Below are positions 21,831-32,378 of a DNA stretch of 64,000 nt, piece by piece; the stretch's first letter is position 1, and the number at the start of each line of letters is the position of its first letter. The notes under the pieces are model-generated. The model did no database searches, was not told where the DNA came from, and saw nothing but the letters and a program-made list of their open reading frames with translations. The stretch is from Thiosulfatimonas sediminis (GTDB lineage: Bacteria > Pseudomonadota > Gammaproteobacteria > Thiomicrospirales > Thiomicrospiraceae), in the NCBI RefSeq assembly GCF_011398355.1, contig NZ_AP021889.1, positions 1,550,001 to 1,614,000 on the forward strand, given 5' to 3'. The translations under genes and the position numbers were made by a program.

Positions 21831-21890
21831 TTTAGGGAAACGCAGAATACCTTCTACAAAAGCTGATTCTGCACTCCTTAGCCAATCTAT
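21831..21890 (+). repeat. Dispersed intergenic repeat, copy 4 (extended)
   Basis: Head AGGGAAACGCAGAATACC (21834-21851) and tail GATTCTGCACTCCTTAGCCA (21865-21884). GCAGAA and TTCTGC are complementary, so the unit can fold into a hairpin between mnmA and hflD. Confidence 0.5.
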
Positions 21891-21902
21891 GACCGAGAGC
21901 CT

Positions 21903-22619
21903 ATGAGTCAATACACTCAACAAGATCGCACCCTTGCCCTAGTTGGCATCTATCAAGCCGCGCAATTGGTTCTTCAATTGGCGTCCACTGGACAAGCTGA
22001 TGAGAAAGCGCTTAAAACCACCATCGACTCACTTTTTGTCGACAATCCGAGCAGCACACTCAATGTATTTGGCGACAAAGTAGAAAACGTGCAACTTGGT
22101 GTTGAAACCCTTATGGCACAAATGAACGCCAACACAAGTGCGCAAGAGCGCAATATTGAAATAACACGCTATGCCTTAAGCTTGATGATTCTGGCCAAAA
22201 AATTACAACAAAATGATGGCTTAGGCAAAATCAGTAATGTCCTAGAAACCGCTGCCGCACAGCGCGAACACTTTGGACAAATGCACGAAAACGTATTAGC
22301 CACTCTTGCCAGAGCGTACAGTGAAAACGTCAGTGTATTAACGCCACGCGTCATGGTTAATGGTCACCATCAGCATCTCAACAATCAACGTATCGCCAAT
22401 AAAATTCGCGCTCTGCTTTTGGCGGGCATTCGCGCAGCCCTACTCTGGTATCAAGTTGGCGGTTCACGCTGGGGGCTAATTTGGTCACGCAAAAAATACC
22501 TACAAGGCGCAAAAACCCTGCATCGTCCTGCGGCTAACTTTCAAAACGATAAGGTAACCCCTTTATTTAAAGAGACAAGTCCGGAAAAACAGGGCGAGTC
22601 TAAAGACGACAAAGAATAA
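21903..22619 (+). CDS. hflD: HflD high-frequency-lysogenization family protein
   Basis: Membrane-associated, mostly helical protein known in E. coli for binding lambda CII; its general cellular role is not clear. The start QQDRTLALVGIYQAAQLV, and the later LGVETLMAQM and RYALSLMILAKKL segments are typical of the family. Its position directly after mnmA is the conserved context. At 238 residues it is about 25 longer than E. coli HflD because of a charged Lys/Glu/Asp-rich C-terminal tail. The last hydrophobic helix (KIRALLLAGIRAALLW) matches the family. Confidence 0.93.
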   Translation: MSQYTQQDRTLALVGIYQAAQLVLQLASTGQADEKALKTTIDSLFVDNPSSTLNVFGDKVENVQLGVETLMAQMNANTSAQERNIEITRYALSLMILAKKLQQNDGLGKISNVLETAAAQREHFGQMHENVLATLARAYSENVSVLTPRVMVNGHHQHLNNQRIANKIRALLLAGIRAALLWYQVGGSRWGLIWSRKKYLQGAKTLHRPAANFQNDKVTPLFKETSPEKQGESKDDKE

Positions 22620-22631
22620 AGGAATCAAACT

Positions 22632-22907
22632 ATGTTACAGATTACTGTGCTGAAAAACCCAAGCCCAGAAGTGATTGCGAGTCGTGGTTGTACCACATGG
22701 CCAATTTGGGAAAAAGCCGTAAGCGAATTTCCTTGGTATTACGCCGACAACGAAAGCTGTTGGATTTTAGACGGTGAGGTTACGGTTACGCCAGATGGCG
22801 GCGAGCCGGTGACTATTCACGCGGGTGATTTCGTGACATTTCCCGCCGGTCTACACTGCACTTGGAAAATAACCCAACCGATCCGCAAACACTACCAGTT
22901 CTTTTAA
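22632..22907 (+). CDS. Cupin-domain protein (EutQ/DUF861-like)
   Basis: A single small beta-barrel of 91 residues. The features are W-x-x-W near residue 25, WILDGEVTVTPDGG and IHAGDFVTFPAGLHCTWKI, with the cupin motif pattern G-x-D-x-x-x-F-P-x-G. This resembles the cupin_3 (DUF861) group, where metal ligands are often reduced; the usual first-motif histidines are missing here. Substrate unknown. AAAGGA lies upstream of ATG, and it follows hflD by 12 bp, so it is likely part of the mnmA-hflD transcript. Confidence 0.85.
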   Translation: MLQITVLKNPSPEVIASRGCTTWPIWEKAVSEFPWYYADNESCWILDGEVTVTPDGGEPVTIHAGDFVTFPAGLHCTWKITQPIRKHYQFF

Positions 22908-22944
22908 GCACTTTCAAAAAAGCCGATTATAAAGAAATCTAAAA

Positions 22945-22992
22945 CAAAAAATCCCGACAAATCAGCACGGACTTATCGGGATTCTTGTTTTA
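22945..22992. terminator. Bidirectional terminator between the cupin gene and ppiD
   Basis: ATCCCGA (22951-22957) pairs with TCGGGAT (22976-22982) and the pairing extends through the outer AAAACAA and TTGTTTT. It lies between two convergent genes. Confidence 0.85.
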
Positions 22993-23011
22993 TCTAAAAA
23001 CCAAGATTTGG

Positions 23012-24910
23012 TTATTTAATGGTTTTGTAAATCGCTTTTTTCTCAATATCCGCCGTATTATTTAAGGCTTGCACTCGAGCATTTAATTCTGCGTTGGCGT
23101 TTAGCTCTGCATAAGCCTGTTTTAGCGGCTCGCGTTGCTGCGCAGTTAATGGTTTAGCTCGAACCGCATTCAACTGAATCAACACAGTATCGCCCGTCGG
23201 TAATTGGTATTCGTGCCATACTGCTTGATTGTCAATCGGCTTAGCAATCTTGAACACTTCTGCCAGCATTTGCGGTAACAAATTTTGCGCATCACGACCG
23301 ACCCAACCAACCGTATTCCATTCAATACCATTCGTCATGAGCGACTCTGGCGTTTCACCTTGCTTAAGTTTTTCTAAAAGATTCTGCGCTAATTTCGCCG
23401 CTTCAGCAATTGAAGCTTCTCGCTCTAACTGCAGCTTAATCTCGGCACTTACTTCAGCCAAAGTTTTTTGACGCTCTGGTTGGTAATCATTGACACGAAT
23501 AACCACCGCTTGATTTGCACCCATTTCAACGGCTGTTGAGTTCAACTTGTTTTTCAAGACATCGTCCGAGAAAGCCATATTGATCACTTTCTGGTTTGAG
23601 GTGATGGCATCTTGCCCGCCGTTACGCGCAAAATATTCAGAAGTCTGCACCTCTAATCCTAAGGCTTCAGCGACCGGCTCAAGGCTATCGGGTTGCTCAT
23701 AGGCGATGGTGTTTAACTGATCCAACAAAGTGAAGTATTGACGCTCGGCTTGCTGGTTCTGATAATCTGCAAGCACTTCATCACGTACTTCTGCCAAAGC
23801 CTTGACCGCACGTGGCATGATCGCATCCAACTTAATCAAATGATAACCAAACTCTGTTTTAATCGGCTCAGAAACTTGACCTGCCTGCATTGAGAAGACA
23901 GCTTCATCAAATTCAGGAACCATCATACCTTGCTCAAATGAACCCAAATCGCCACCACTGGTTGCTGAACCAGGGTCTTGCGAAAAAGTCTTTGCTAATT
24001 CAGCAAAATCTTCACCGGCAGCAATTTTCGCTTGAATCTCTTTAATTTGCTGCAAAGCTGCAGGCGCATCACTCTCACCTTGAGTACGAATCAGAATATG
24101 TCGCGCTTGACGTTTTTCTGGGGTAGCAAACAGCGCTTGATTCTCATTGTAAAACGCTTCAATTGCTTCATCCGTGACTGCAATCTTGGCCGCTAAGGCT
24201 GCTTGAGAAAGCTCAACAAAATTGATTTTTACCTTTTCTGACTCTTGATAATCCGCTTTATTGGTTTCGTAGGCGGTCGCAATCTGCTCATCGCTAATCA
24301 TTACCTTGTCAAAAAACGGACGCTGATCGACGCGTAAATAATTCACTTCACGCTCTTGGCCTTGTAACTGCGCTAATTGGTCGACTTCAACTTCGGAAGC
24401 AAAACTTGAATGGCTCAACAACCCCTTAAACTGGTTCTCAACCAGAAATTGTCGCTGCTCATATTCAAAACGGGCAACCGAGAAACCATTATTGGCCAAC
24501 ACCTGCTTGTATTGCTCATCCGAAAAGACTCCGTCCTTCTGGAAAACCGGAGCACCTTGAATCGCGGCAGCCAATTGTGAATCGGAAATTAATAAGCCCT
24601 GCTTGTCAGCCCACTGTTCAATCAGTTTGGATTCAATTAAGGCATCCAAAACCTGAGAGCGAAGCGCTTCGTCCTGTACGACAGTGTCATACATATCGCC
24701 GAACTGCTGTTGTAAACGCATTTTCTGGGCATTGTAGAGGGTTAAAAATTCACCACTGCCAATGCCTTCGCCGTTCACTTCGGCAACATCAACACTTTTA
24801 TCACCTTGCGCGTACTGTTCGATACCGAAAAGTGCGAAAGTTAAGATGATTAATCCGACAATCACCCAGGCAATCCAGCCTTGGGCACGATTACGAATAG
24901 CTTGTAACAT
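23012..24910 (-). CDS. ppiD: Periplasmic folding chaperone PpiD
   Basis: Inner-membrane-anchored chaperone near the Sec translocon that helps outer membrane and periplasmic proteins fold. One N-terminal membrane anchor (about 12-30, IAWVIVGLIILTFALFGIEQ) is followed by a SurA-like N-domain and a parvulin domain (RQARHILI to FGYHLIKL, about 265-360). A long C-terminal part continues to residue 632, similar to E. coli PpiD (623). It is an isolated leftward gene. Confidence 0.95.
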   Translation of the reverse strand: MLQAIRNRAQGWIAWVIVGLIILTFALFGIEQYAQGDKSVDVAEVNGEGIGSGEFLTLYNAQKMRLQQQFGDMYDTVVQDEALRSQVLDALIESKLIEQWADKQGLLISDSQLAAAIQGAPVFQKDGVFSDEQYKQVLANNGFSVARFEYEQRQFLVENQFKGLLSHSSFASEVEVDQLAQLQGQEREVNYLRVDQRPFFDKVMISDEQIATAYETNKADYQESEKVKINFVELSQAALAAKIAVTDEAIEAFYNENQALFATPEKRQARHILIRTQGESDAPAALQQIKEIQAKIAAGEDFAELAKTFSQDPGSATSGGDLGSFEQGMMVPEFDEAVFSMQAGQVSEPIKTEFGYHLIKLDAIMPRAVKALAEVRDEVLADYQNQQAERQYFTLLDQLNTIAYEQPDSLEPVAEALGLEVQTSEYFARNGGQDAITSNQKVINMAFSDDVLKNKLNSTAVEMGANQAVVIRVNDYQPERQKTLAEVSAEIKLQLEREASIAEAAKLAQNLLEKLKQGETPESLMTNGIEWNTVGWVGRDAQNLLPQMLAEVFKIAKPIDNQAVWHEYQLPTGDTVLIQLNAVRAKPLTAQQREPLKQAYAELNANAELNARVQALNNTADIEKKAIYKTIK

Positions 24911-25003
24911 GCGTTTTCCTTTGTTAACAAAGTCAATTTAAATGGTTTGCTATGATACCAAGCTGAGACTATGGTTTCATGAAAATTTGTCGTGTCGTTG
25001 ATT

Positions 25004-25588
25004 TTAAAAAAACGGACATTCCGATTCTTGGCGTTGTGCATCGTCTTTGGCTTTTTGCAACGCTGCTTGCTCCGCTTGGCGCTTCGCCTGGGTTACACTA
25101 AAATCTTCTTCAAGCGTAAATAACTCAGCCATATCACACGTGACACCATGCAAACCACCCTCGGGAAATCTCGCCAGAAAATCGTCAACGTGTTCAGAAA
25201 GTAATTTAACCTGTTCATTTTGCAAGTTTTTTAAGGCAATATCACTGCCGTAAAAATCACTCTGAAGCGCATTCAAGATGGCTGTCCTATCCCAGGATTC
25301 AATCCCGAAACGCAAGCAGATAATAAACCAAGACGCATCAATATCGCCTAAATCTAAAACAAAAACCGACTCTTCACCGCTTTTGCTTTCGCCTTTTTCT
25401 AATACATACTGCGCTTTGCCATCAGCATTTAAATCAACACGATCTATCAAAAATTCCCAACCCGGCTGCCACGCTTCAGTGTCTTGACTTAAATCGCAGG
25501 CGAATAAGGACGACTGATGAACTTGAGCGAATGCTTGTGCATTCGCCATTTTCAACGCCGTTGGAATCATTTGCATTAATTGAACCAT
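25004..25588 (-). CDS. Hypothetical protein
   Basis: Not recognised. The 194-residue protein has no signal peptide or membrane segment and reads as soluble and acidic. A DLNADGKAQYV segment looks like a calcium-binding or FG-GAP-type loop, but a single one is not enough to call. A Trp-containing central block (DASWFIICLRFGIESWDR) is probably the core. The C-terminal 40 residues form a Gln/Ala/Lys-rich helix ending in ECPFF. It is divergent from the receiver gene at 25704 with about 115 bp between them. Confidence 0.75.
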   Translation of the reverse strand: MVQLMQMIPTALKMANAQAFAQVHQSSLFACDLSQDTEAWQPGWEFLIDRVDLNADGKAQYVLEKGESKSGEESVFVLDLGDIDASWFIICLRFGIESWDRTAILNALQSDFYGSDIALKNLQNEQVKLLSEHVDDFLARFPEGGLHGVTCDMAELFTLEEDFSVTQAKRQAEQAALQKAKDDAQRQESECPFF

Positions 25589-25703
25589 AATCTGCCTTTT
25601 CCTTAATTTCTATCAACGCGCGCAATTTTAGCAAACTTTGCCAATAGGCGTTACAAGTCACTTCCGATACAATGCCAGTGTTACCGAAAAAGGAATTTCT
25701 CCA

Positions 25704-26063
25704 ATGAAGCAAGTACTTTATGTTGATGATGCCGCATCGATGCGTAAACTGGTCAATCTGGTATTACAAAACCACTATCAAGTTACTCTAGCGAGCAATG
25801 GCGTAGAGGGCTTAGAAAAAATCCAACAACAGGATTTTGACGTAATTATCAGCGATGTGAACATGCCTATTATGGACGGTTTAGGTTTCTTAGAAGCTTT
25901 ACGTCAATTAGAAAGAAGCCGCTTTACGCCAGTGTTGATGCTTACCACTGAAGCCAGCCCTGAACTCAAAATGCGCGGCCGTGAGTTAGGTGCAACCGGC
26001 TGGATTGTTAAACCGTTTGATCCAGAAAAACTGCCCTCACTGATTGAACGCGCCTGTAGTTAA
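25704..26063 (+). CDS. Single-domain response regulator, CheY-like
   Basis: A stand-alone receiver of 119 residues. All phosphorylation residues are present: Asp8-Asp9, phospho-acceptor Asp51 in SDVNMP, Thr81-Thr82 and Lys103 in VKPF. MKQVLYVDDAASMRKLV resembles chemotaxis CheY-type receivers. AAGGAA lies upstream of ATG 25704. No histidine kinase or chemotaxis gene is visible nearby, so the partner is unknown. An IS66 element has inserted only 17 bp past its stop codon (26063), possibly within its downstream hairpin. Confidence 0.93.
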   Translation: MKQVLYVDDAASMRKLVNLVLQNHYQVTLASNGVEGLEKIQQQDFDVIISDVNMPIMDGLGFLEALRQLERSRFTPVLMLTTEASPELKMRGRELGATGWIVKPFDPEKLPSLIERACS

Positions 26064-26065
26064 GC

Positions 26066-26079
26066 GGTAACGAAACAAG
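26066..26079 (+). repeat. Left half of an interrupted hairpin and 8-bp target duplication of the IS66 element
   Basis: GGTAAC (26066-26071) is followed by the target duplication GAAACAAG (26072-26079). The same GAAACAAG stands at 28437-28444, followed by TTACC. Before insertion the site would have read as a GGTAAC/GTTACC hairpin with a 7-nt loop. Confidence 0.85.
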
Positions 26080-26164
26080 GTAAGCGTCCGGTGAATACCT
26101 CTTCTGACCATTGCTTTTTTGTGAATAATTTGGTGTCCACGCAATTTTAATGGACACCTAATTT

Positions 26165-26524
26165 ATGAACACACCCAACACTGCTCAAAATCTTCCCGTT
26201 GCAAAGCAGCCCAGAAAACGTTATCCCACCGAATTTAAGCGCCAGATCTTAGAAGCTTGTCATCAGCCCAATACTTCCATCGCTCAAGTGGCTCGAGAGC
26301 ATGGCTTGAATGCTAATCTGATTCACAATTGGAAGCGGGCTTTAAAAACACCCTCTGATGTAACAGTGCAACCGGCTTTTATCCCTCTACCGATGGAAAC
26401 TGCGTCAAAAACGTCTACAAACGTGTTAATTGAATTGCCTTCGACCCAAGGCAAGATTGCCGTGCACTGGCCTGTCACAGAATTGGCCAAATTAAGCGCC
26501 TTTGTCAAGTCGGTGCAGTCATGA
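26165..26524 (+). CDS. tnpA: IS66-family accessory protein TnpA
   Basis: First gene of the IS66 element, 119 residues. The N-terminal half is a helix-turn-helix of the transposase_8/IS66 OrfA kind (KRYPTEFKRQILEACH to NLIHNWKRAL). The rest is a low-conservation linker and a beta-rich C-terminal part. It overlaps tnpB by four bases (ATGA), so translation is probably coupled. Confidence 0.93.
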   Translation: MNTPNTAQNLPVAKQPRKRYPTEFKRQILEACHQPNTSIAQVAREHGLNANLIHNWKRALKTPSDVTVQPAFIPLPMETASKTSTNVLIELPSTQGKIAVHWPVTELAKLSAFVKSVQS

Positions 26525-26850
26525 TTCGAATCGACCATTATTGGCTTGCCACTGAACCTTTGGATATGCGTGCCGGACCCGATACCGCATTATCTCGAGT
26601 GATTGCCGTGTTTGGTGAAGCCAAGCCTCATCATGCGTATCTGTTTGCGAATAAGCGAAGCAATCGAATGAAGATACTGATCCACGATGGCTTAGGCATC
26701 TGGCTGTGTGCTCGACGTTTGAATCAAGGTAAATTCCATTGGGCTGAGCTGTGGCGAGGCGAATCCGTGACACTCTCCCCTGAACAATGTCTGGCACTGG
26801 TGCAGGGCTTGCCTTGGCAACGACTCGAGACTTCCCTTGCTCTGAGTTAG
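26521..26850 (+). CDS. tnpB: IS66-family accessory protein TnpB
   Basis: Second gene of the element, 109 residues. The family pattern is clear: WLATEPLDMRAGPDTALSRV near the start, AYLFANKRSNRMKILIHDG in the middle and GLGIWLCARRLNQGKFHW afterwards. Required for transposition in related elements, though its mechanism is not known. It overlaps tnpA by four bases. Confidence 0.95.
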   Translation: MIRIDHYWLATEPLDMRAGPDTALSRVIAVFGEAKPHHAYLFANKRSNRMKILIHDGLGIWLCARRLNQGKFHWAELWRGESVTLSPEQCLALVQGLPWQRLETSLALS

Positions 26851-26867
26851 TCTTTATAATCCGCGGC

Positions 26868-28421
26868 ATGAAAACGCTGCTAAACCTCAATCAACTCTCT
26901 GCCCACCAGTTACGGACACTGGCAGCGCAGTTGTTGGTTCAGGTTGAAGAAAAAGACCAGCGCATCGCCGCCGATGCCAAAGCCATTCAACAAAAAGAGC
27001 TTAAAATCGATCAACTCACGCATGAGTTGGCCTATCTGAGACGTCTAAAATTCTCTCATAAGAGCGAACAGCTCTGTGCGTTACAGATGTCGCTACTCGA
27101 TGAGGTGAGTGATGCGGATATTGCGGCGATTGAATCGGAACTGGATGCGCTTAGAGACAAAACCGACACAGCGCAACCAAAGAAAAAACCTAAGCGTCGG
27201 CCGCTACCCGAACACCTACCTCGTCTTGACATCCGTCATGATCCCGAATCCACCACCTGTTCATGTGGCTGTCAATTACGCCATATTGGTGAAGACGTCA
27301 GTGAGAAGCTGGATTATCTGCCGGGGACGTTTCAAGTGGAACGTCATATTCGCTCCAAATGGGCGTGCGATGCCTGTGAAACTCTGGTTCAAAAACCGAT
27401 GCCCCCACAAATCATTGACAAAGGTCTGCCCACCTCTGGGTTACTCGCACATCTGCTCATCGCCAAATACGCTGATCACTTACCGCTGTATCGTCAAGCT
27501 CAGATCTTTGAACGGGCCGGTGTTAAATTACCCAGTTCCACTTTAGCCGAATGGGTCGGCGTCTGTGGTGTTCAACTTGAACCGGTGGCTCAAGCACTCA
27601 AAGACTTTTTGCTGACGCAACCGGTCTTGCACGCCGATGAAACCCCAGTGCCCATGCTCAAGCCGGGGAATAAGAAAACCCATAAAGCCTATCTGTGGGC
27701 CTACACCAATCCAGCCAATGCAGAACACAACGCGGTGTATTACCACTTTAGTGAAGGACGAAACGGCAAGTTTGCACGAGAAGCCCTACAAGACTGGAAA
27801 GGCGCACTGGTGTGTGATGACTATCCTGGGTACAAAGCCAGTTTTAAACAAGGCGTGACCGAAGTGGGTTGTATGGCGCATGCCCGTCGTAAGTTCGTTG
27901 AGCTGCATGAAAGCGGCAAAAGCACGATTGCGATTCAAGCCATCGACATGATGGGGCAACTTTACGCGATTGAAAAAGAGATTCAACCCTTGCCCCCAGA
28001 GGAACGACAGACCATCCGGCAGCAAAAATCCAAACCGATCATGGACTTGCTGCTCAAATGGCTGAAGGTCCATCGAGAAAAAGTGCCCAAAGGTGGGGCA
28101 ACGGAAAAAGCGATTAACTATAGTCTGAAGCGTTGGGATGCCTTAAGCCGATATCTCGGAGATGGCCGCCTGCCCATCGATAATAACTGGGTGGAAAATC
28201 AAATACGACCTTGGGCGTTAGGTCGCAAGAATTGGTTGTTTGCCGGCAGTCTGCGCAGTGGTCAACGTGCCGCGAATATTATGAGCTTGATTCAATCAGC
28301 TAAAAACAATGGTCTGGAGCCTTACGCCTATCTCAAAGAGGTGCTTGAACGCTTGCCCAGCCATAAAGCCAGTCAAATCGACCAACTCCTACCGCACAAT
28401 TGGCAGCCTAGCAACCGGTGA
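26868..28421 (+). CDS. tnpC: IS66-family transposase TnpC
   Basis: DDE transposase of 517 residues from ATG 26868. Visible parts are an N-terminal leucine-zipper-like coiled coil (about 5-70), a zinc-finger region with C-S-C-G-C and CDAC, and the DDE catalytic core with Asp in HADETPVPM, Asp in VCDDYPGYK and Glu in NNWVENQIRP. The frame is open further upstream into tnpB, but those residues are unlike the family. Intact. Confidence 0.96.
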   Translation: MKTLLNLNQLSAHQLRTLAAQLLVQVEEKDQRIAADAKAIQQKELKIDQLTHELAYLRRLKFSHKSEQLCALQMSLLDEVSDADIAAIESELDALRDKTDTAQPKKKPKRRPLPEHLPRLDIRHDPESTTCSCGCQLRHIGEDVSEKLDYLPGTFQVERHIRSKWACDACETLVQKPMPPQIIDKGLPTSGLLAHLLIAKYADHLPLYRQAQIFERAGVKLPSSTLAEWVGVCGVQLEPVAQALKDFLLTQPVLHADETPVPMLKPGNKKTHKAYLWAYTNPANAEHNAVYYHFSEGRNGKFAREALQDWKGALVCDDYPGYKASFKQGVTEVGCMAHARRKFVELHESGKSTIAIQAIDMMGQLYAIEKEIQPLPPEERQTIRQQKSKPIMDLLLKWLKVHREKVPKGGATEKAINYSLKRWDALSRYLGDGRLPIDNNWVENQIRPWALGRKNWLFAGSLRSGQRAANIMSLIQSAKNNGLEPYAYLKEVLERLPSHKASQIDQLLPHNWQPSNR

Positions 28422-28507
28422 TTGCCGGACGGTTACGAAACAAGTTACCATACGACAGGCATAACACCATTTGCCTTGAGCGAATAAAATCAATTCAGTA
28501 AAACGCA

Positions 28508-28537
28508 AAAAGCCAAGCAATTTGCTTGGCTTTTCAG
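28508..28537. terminator. Intrinsic terminator downstream of purA
   Basis: AAAAGCCAAGCAA (28508-28520) pairs with TTGCTTGGCTTTT (28522-28534). Outer A and T runs make it usable in both directions; it ends the leftward purA transcript 20 bp after the stop. Confidence 0.9.
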
Positions 28538-28554
28538 GGAATCACGATTGGAGA

Positions 28555-31136
<2,582 letters not shown>

Positions 31137-31200
31137 TGTGAACTTCTTTTAATCTTTTGATTTAATCTAAGCGTGCGTATTGTAAAACAAAATGGCACGC

Positions 31201-31386
31201 TTAACTAAAAATTAGTAGCAGTAGCAAACCGATTGTAATGGAAACCAATCCCATTGTACGCAAGCTACCCTCTGGTAATGCCGAGGCTTCGGCCATCATT
31301 TTTTTCCAAACTTCTGGGAACACAAAAGGCAGAAGCCCTTCGATAATAAACACCAAAGCGATGGCTGCAAGTAAGGTTTCAAACAT
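31201..31386 (-). CDS. DUF2065 small membrane protein (YjeT-like)
   Basis: A 61-residue protein with two hydrophobic segments, starting MFETLLAAIALVFIIEGLLP and ending in a Leu-rich helix. The size and its place between hflC and hisZ match the DUF2065/YjeT family. The frame could start earlier at 31458, but the additional residues do not resemble the family, and those bases include the downstream end of hflC. Function unknown. Confidence 0.88.
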   Translation of the reverse strand: MFETLLAAIALVFIIEGLLPFVFPEVWKKMMAEASALPEGSLRTMGLVSITIGLLLLLIFS

Positions 31387-31508
31387 ACAAGCCCTATAAA
31401 CGCTCTGCATCAGCCATCTTGGCGCAACGTCTAAACAGAGCCAATCCGGAGTGCGCATTTGTCAAAAAAAAGGTGGGCAAGCCCACCTTGTTAACCTTTT
31501 TCAAAGAC

Positions 31509-32378
31509 TTACTGGCCCGCTGATTGCGAACGGTTATTAAAGTATTTGAAGAAGTCCGAGTTTGGATCAACCACTAGAACATCACCCTTATCAGCAAACG
31601 ATTTTTGATACGCGTTCATGCTGTGATAAAAAGAGTAAAACTCTGGGTCTTGGTTATAAGCTTTGGCATAAATGTCGGCAGCTGTCGCATCACCACGACC
31701 TTTGATCATTTCAGCTTGAGAATATGCATCGGCTAAAATAACCACACGCTGACGATCGGCATCGGCACGAATTTTTTCAGCCGATTCTGCACCTTTAGAA
31801 CGCAAATCTTTCGCGACACGATTACGTTCTGCTTCCATACGGCGATATACCGATTCAGAAATATCCTTTGCCAAATCAATACGTTTTATGCGTACATCTT
31901 CGATTTCAATACCAAACGACTTAGCGGTCATTTCTGTTGCTTCTTTGATTTTCTGTGCGATTTCAACACGCTCGCCAGAGATAACCTCTTTCACCGTACG
32001 GTTACCAAATTCAGCACGAAGACCATCTTTTACAATCTGCCCAAGACGCATACCTGCTAAACGGAAATCCCCATTCATAGTGGTGTAGAACTTGGCAACA
32101 TCCTGAACACGCCAGCGGACAAAAGAATCCACTTCTAAGTTTTTCTTTTCACTGGTCAGAAAACGTTCTGGCGCAGAGTCCAATGTCTGCAGACGTGAGT
32201 CAAAGTAACGCACGTTGTTGACAAAAGGCATTTTGAAATGCAGACCCGGCGCGACATCGGCTTTGACGATTTCACCAAGACGCAAAACCACTGCGGTTTC
32301 CGACTGTTTAACCATATAAACAGAACCACTGCCAATAAAAATCACTGCCGCAACTAAGATCGATAAAACTGATTTCAT
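31509..32378 (-). CDS. hflC: Protease modulator HflC
   Basis: SPFH/band-7 membrane protein forming the HflKC complex that surrounds and modulates FtsH. The 289 residues begin with a short cytoplasmic end and one membrane segment (about 5-22), then the SPFH domain (SETAVVLRLGEIV and onward) and a long helical segment (ESVYRRMEAERNRVAKDLRSKG). It starts on the base that closes hflK (they share base 32378), so translation is coupled. Confidence 0.95.
   Translation of the reverse strand: MKSVLSILVAAVIFIGSGSVYMVKQSETAVVLRLGEIVKADVAPGLHFKMPFVNNVRYFDSRLQTLDSAPERFLTSEKKNLEVDSFVRWRVQDVAKFYTTMNGDFRLAGMRLGQIVKDGLRAEFGNRTVKEVISGERVEIAQKIKEATEMTAKSFGIEIEDVRIKRIDLAKDISESVYRRMEAERNRVAKDLRSKGAESAEKIRADADRQRVVILADAYSQAEMIKGRGDATAADIYAKAYNQDPEFYSFYHSMNAYQKSFADKGDVLVVDPNSDFFKYFNNRSQSAGQ

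Larger units (their letters stand above)
26080..28436 (+). mobile_element. Complete IS66-family insertion sequence
   Basis: A 2357-bp element with three genes, tnpA-tnpB-tnpC. The left end GTAAGCGTCCGGTGAATACC and the right end (minus strand) GTAACCGTCCGGCAATCACC agree at 15 of 20 positions; the GTAAGCG-type tip is typical of IS66. A perfect 8-bp duplication, GAAACAAG, flanks it, as expected for the family. All three frames are open, so it may be active or recently inserted. Confidence 0.96.

Noticed and set aside
26519-26890. Leftward 123-codon open frame across tnpB
   Set aside because: It runs opposite the coupled tnpA-tnpB-tnpC genes of the IS66 element; a shadow.
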